A stretch of 14,511 nt of DNA, taken from NCBI GenBank assembly GCA_045660065.1, contig JAZRDC010000093.1, forward strand, positions 1 to 14,511. Direction: 5' to 3'. This document shows, one piece after another, positions 14,258 through 14,511 of this stretch; position 1 is the first letter of the stretch; every line of letters begins with the position of its first letter. Source of the DNA: RGIG2094 sp045660065 (GTDB taxonomy: Bacteria; Bacillota; Clostridia; RGIG6154). Position numbers and translations under genes: made by a program. Under the pieces are notes generated by a model. The model was not told the origin of the DNA and made no database searches. It worked only from the letters and a program-made list of their open reading frames with translations.

Positions 14258-14511
14258 ATGGAATTTATTAAAGCAGTTTTGCTTGGAATTATTGAAGGTA
14301 TTACAGAATGGCTTCCAATTTCAAGCACAGGACATATGATTTTATTTAACGAACTTACAAATACAACTGAAGGATTTTTAACAACAGATGTATTTTTGTA
14401 TGTTATCCAACTTGGTGCAATACTTGCAATTGCAACACTTTATTTTAAGAAGTTAAACCCATTCTCCCCATCTAAAACAAAGGAAGAAAAAAGAGGCACA
14501 TGGGATATGTG
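14258..14511 (+). CDS. uppP: Undecaprenyl-diphosphate phosphatase UppP (BacA), 5' part, cut by window edge
   Basis: The first 84 codons are in the window and no stop codon is reached. UppP is an integral membrane enzyme that dephosphorylates undecaprenyl diphosphate to regenerate the lipid carrier for peptidoglycan and other envelope polymers; high levels give bacitracin resistance. The first conserved catalytic region is complete: LLGIIEGITEWLPISSTGHMIL (residues 8-29), with the (E/Q)GxxE and PxSSxGH elements, followed by the second membrane segment VIQLGAILAIATLYF (50-64). The start ATG has AAAAGGAGGT eight bases upstream, among the strongest ribosome sites in the window. It has its own promoter and is separated from the ABC operon by a terminator. 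The true 3' end lies outside the window. Confidence 0.95.
   Translation, partial: MEFIKAVLLGIIEGITEWLPISSTGHMILFNELTNTTEGFLTTDVFLYVIQLGAILAIATLYFKKLNPFSPSKTKEEKRGTWDM

Noticed and set aside
1..14511. CRISPR array, insertion sequence, prophage or integron
   Set aside because: No spaced direct repeats, transposase or integrase-like proteins, or terminal inverted repeats were seen; gene content is core metabolism and transport.

Overview
The window reads as a chromosomal segment of a low-G+C, clostridia-like Firmicute. Intergenic DNA is very AT-rich, Shine-Dalgarno sites are strong (AAGGAGG type), promoters are close to the sigma-A consensus, terminators are short GC stems followed by T runs, and several proteins look clostridial or Bacillus-like (YkvI family, YtrA-type GntR, a small DUF6514-like protein). 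No phage, insertion sequence, CRISPR array, tRNA or rRNA was found. The exact species cannot be read from the sequence.

Layout. (1) nusB (minus) and an inorganic pyrophosphatase gene (plus) diverge from a short AT-rich region. (2) A probable four-gene minus-strand operon runs from about 5380 down to 1164: a small DUF6514-like protein, a D-Ala-D-Ala carboxypeptidase, a single-domain biotin protein ligase and a GH20 hexosaminidase-like enzyme. It converges on the pyrophosphatase gene at one shared bidirectional terminator that contains stop-codon bases of both genes. (3) argG-argH (minus) encode the last two steps of arginine synthesis. They are driven by a near-consensus promoter with arginine-box-like sequences and have a hairpin between the two genes. 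(4) A YkvI-family membrane protein gene diverges from argG and is followed by a MATE exporter gene that has its own promoter and terminator. (5) A compact three-gene plus-strand operon encodes a YtrA-type GntR repressor, an ABC ATPase and a large ABC permease with an extracytoplasmic tail. A 9+8+9 inverted repeat lies at the predicted transcription start. (6) The 5' end of uppP (undecaprenyl-diphosphate phosphatase) runs off the right edge.

How the genes work together. Most of the window is housekeeping: transcription antitermination, pyrophosphate removal, biotin attachment, arginine synthesis and peptidoglycan trimming. The part most worth following up is the repressor/ABC cassette next to uppP. 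In Bacillus subtilis the related ytr operon is induced by antibiotics that block the lipid II cycle, and UppP belongs to that cycle, so a cell-envelope stress role is a reasonable but unproven inference. No wholly new system was found. The less ordinary items are the palindromic operator, the repeated motif in the permease tail, the non-canonical ATPase motifs, the possible sharing of arginine control with the ykvI-like gene, and the regulatory hairpins.
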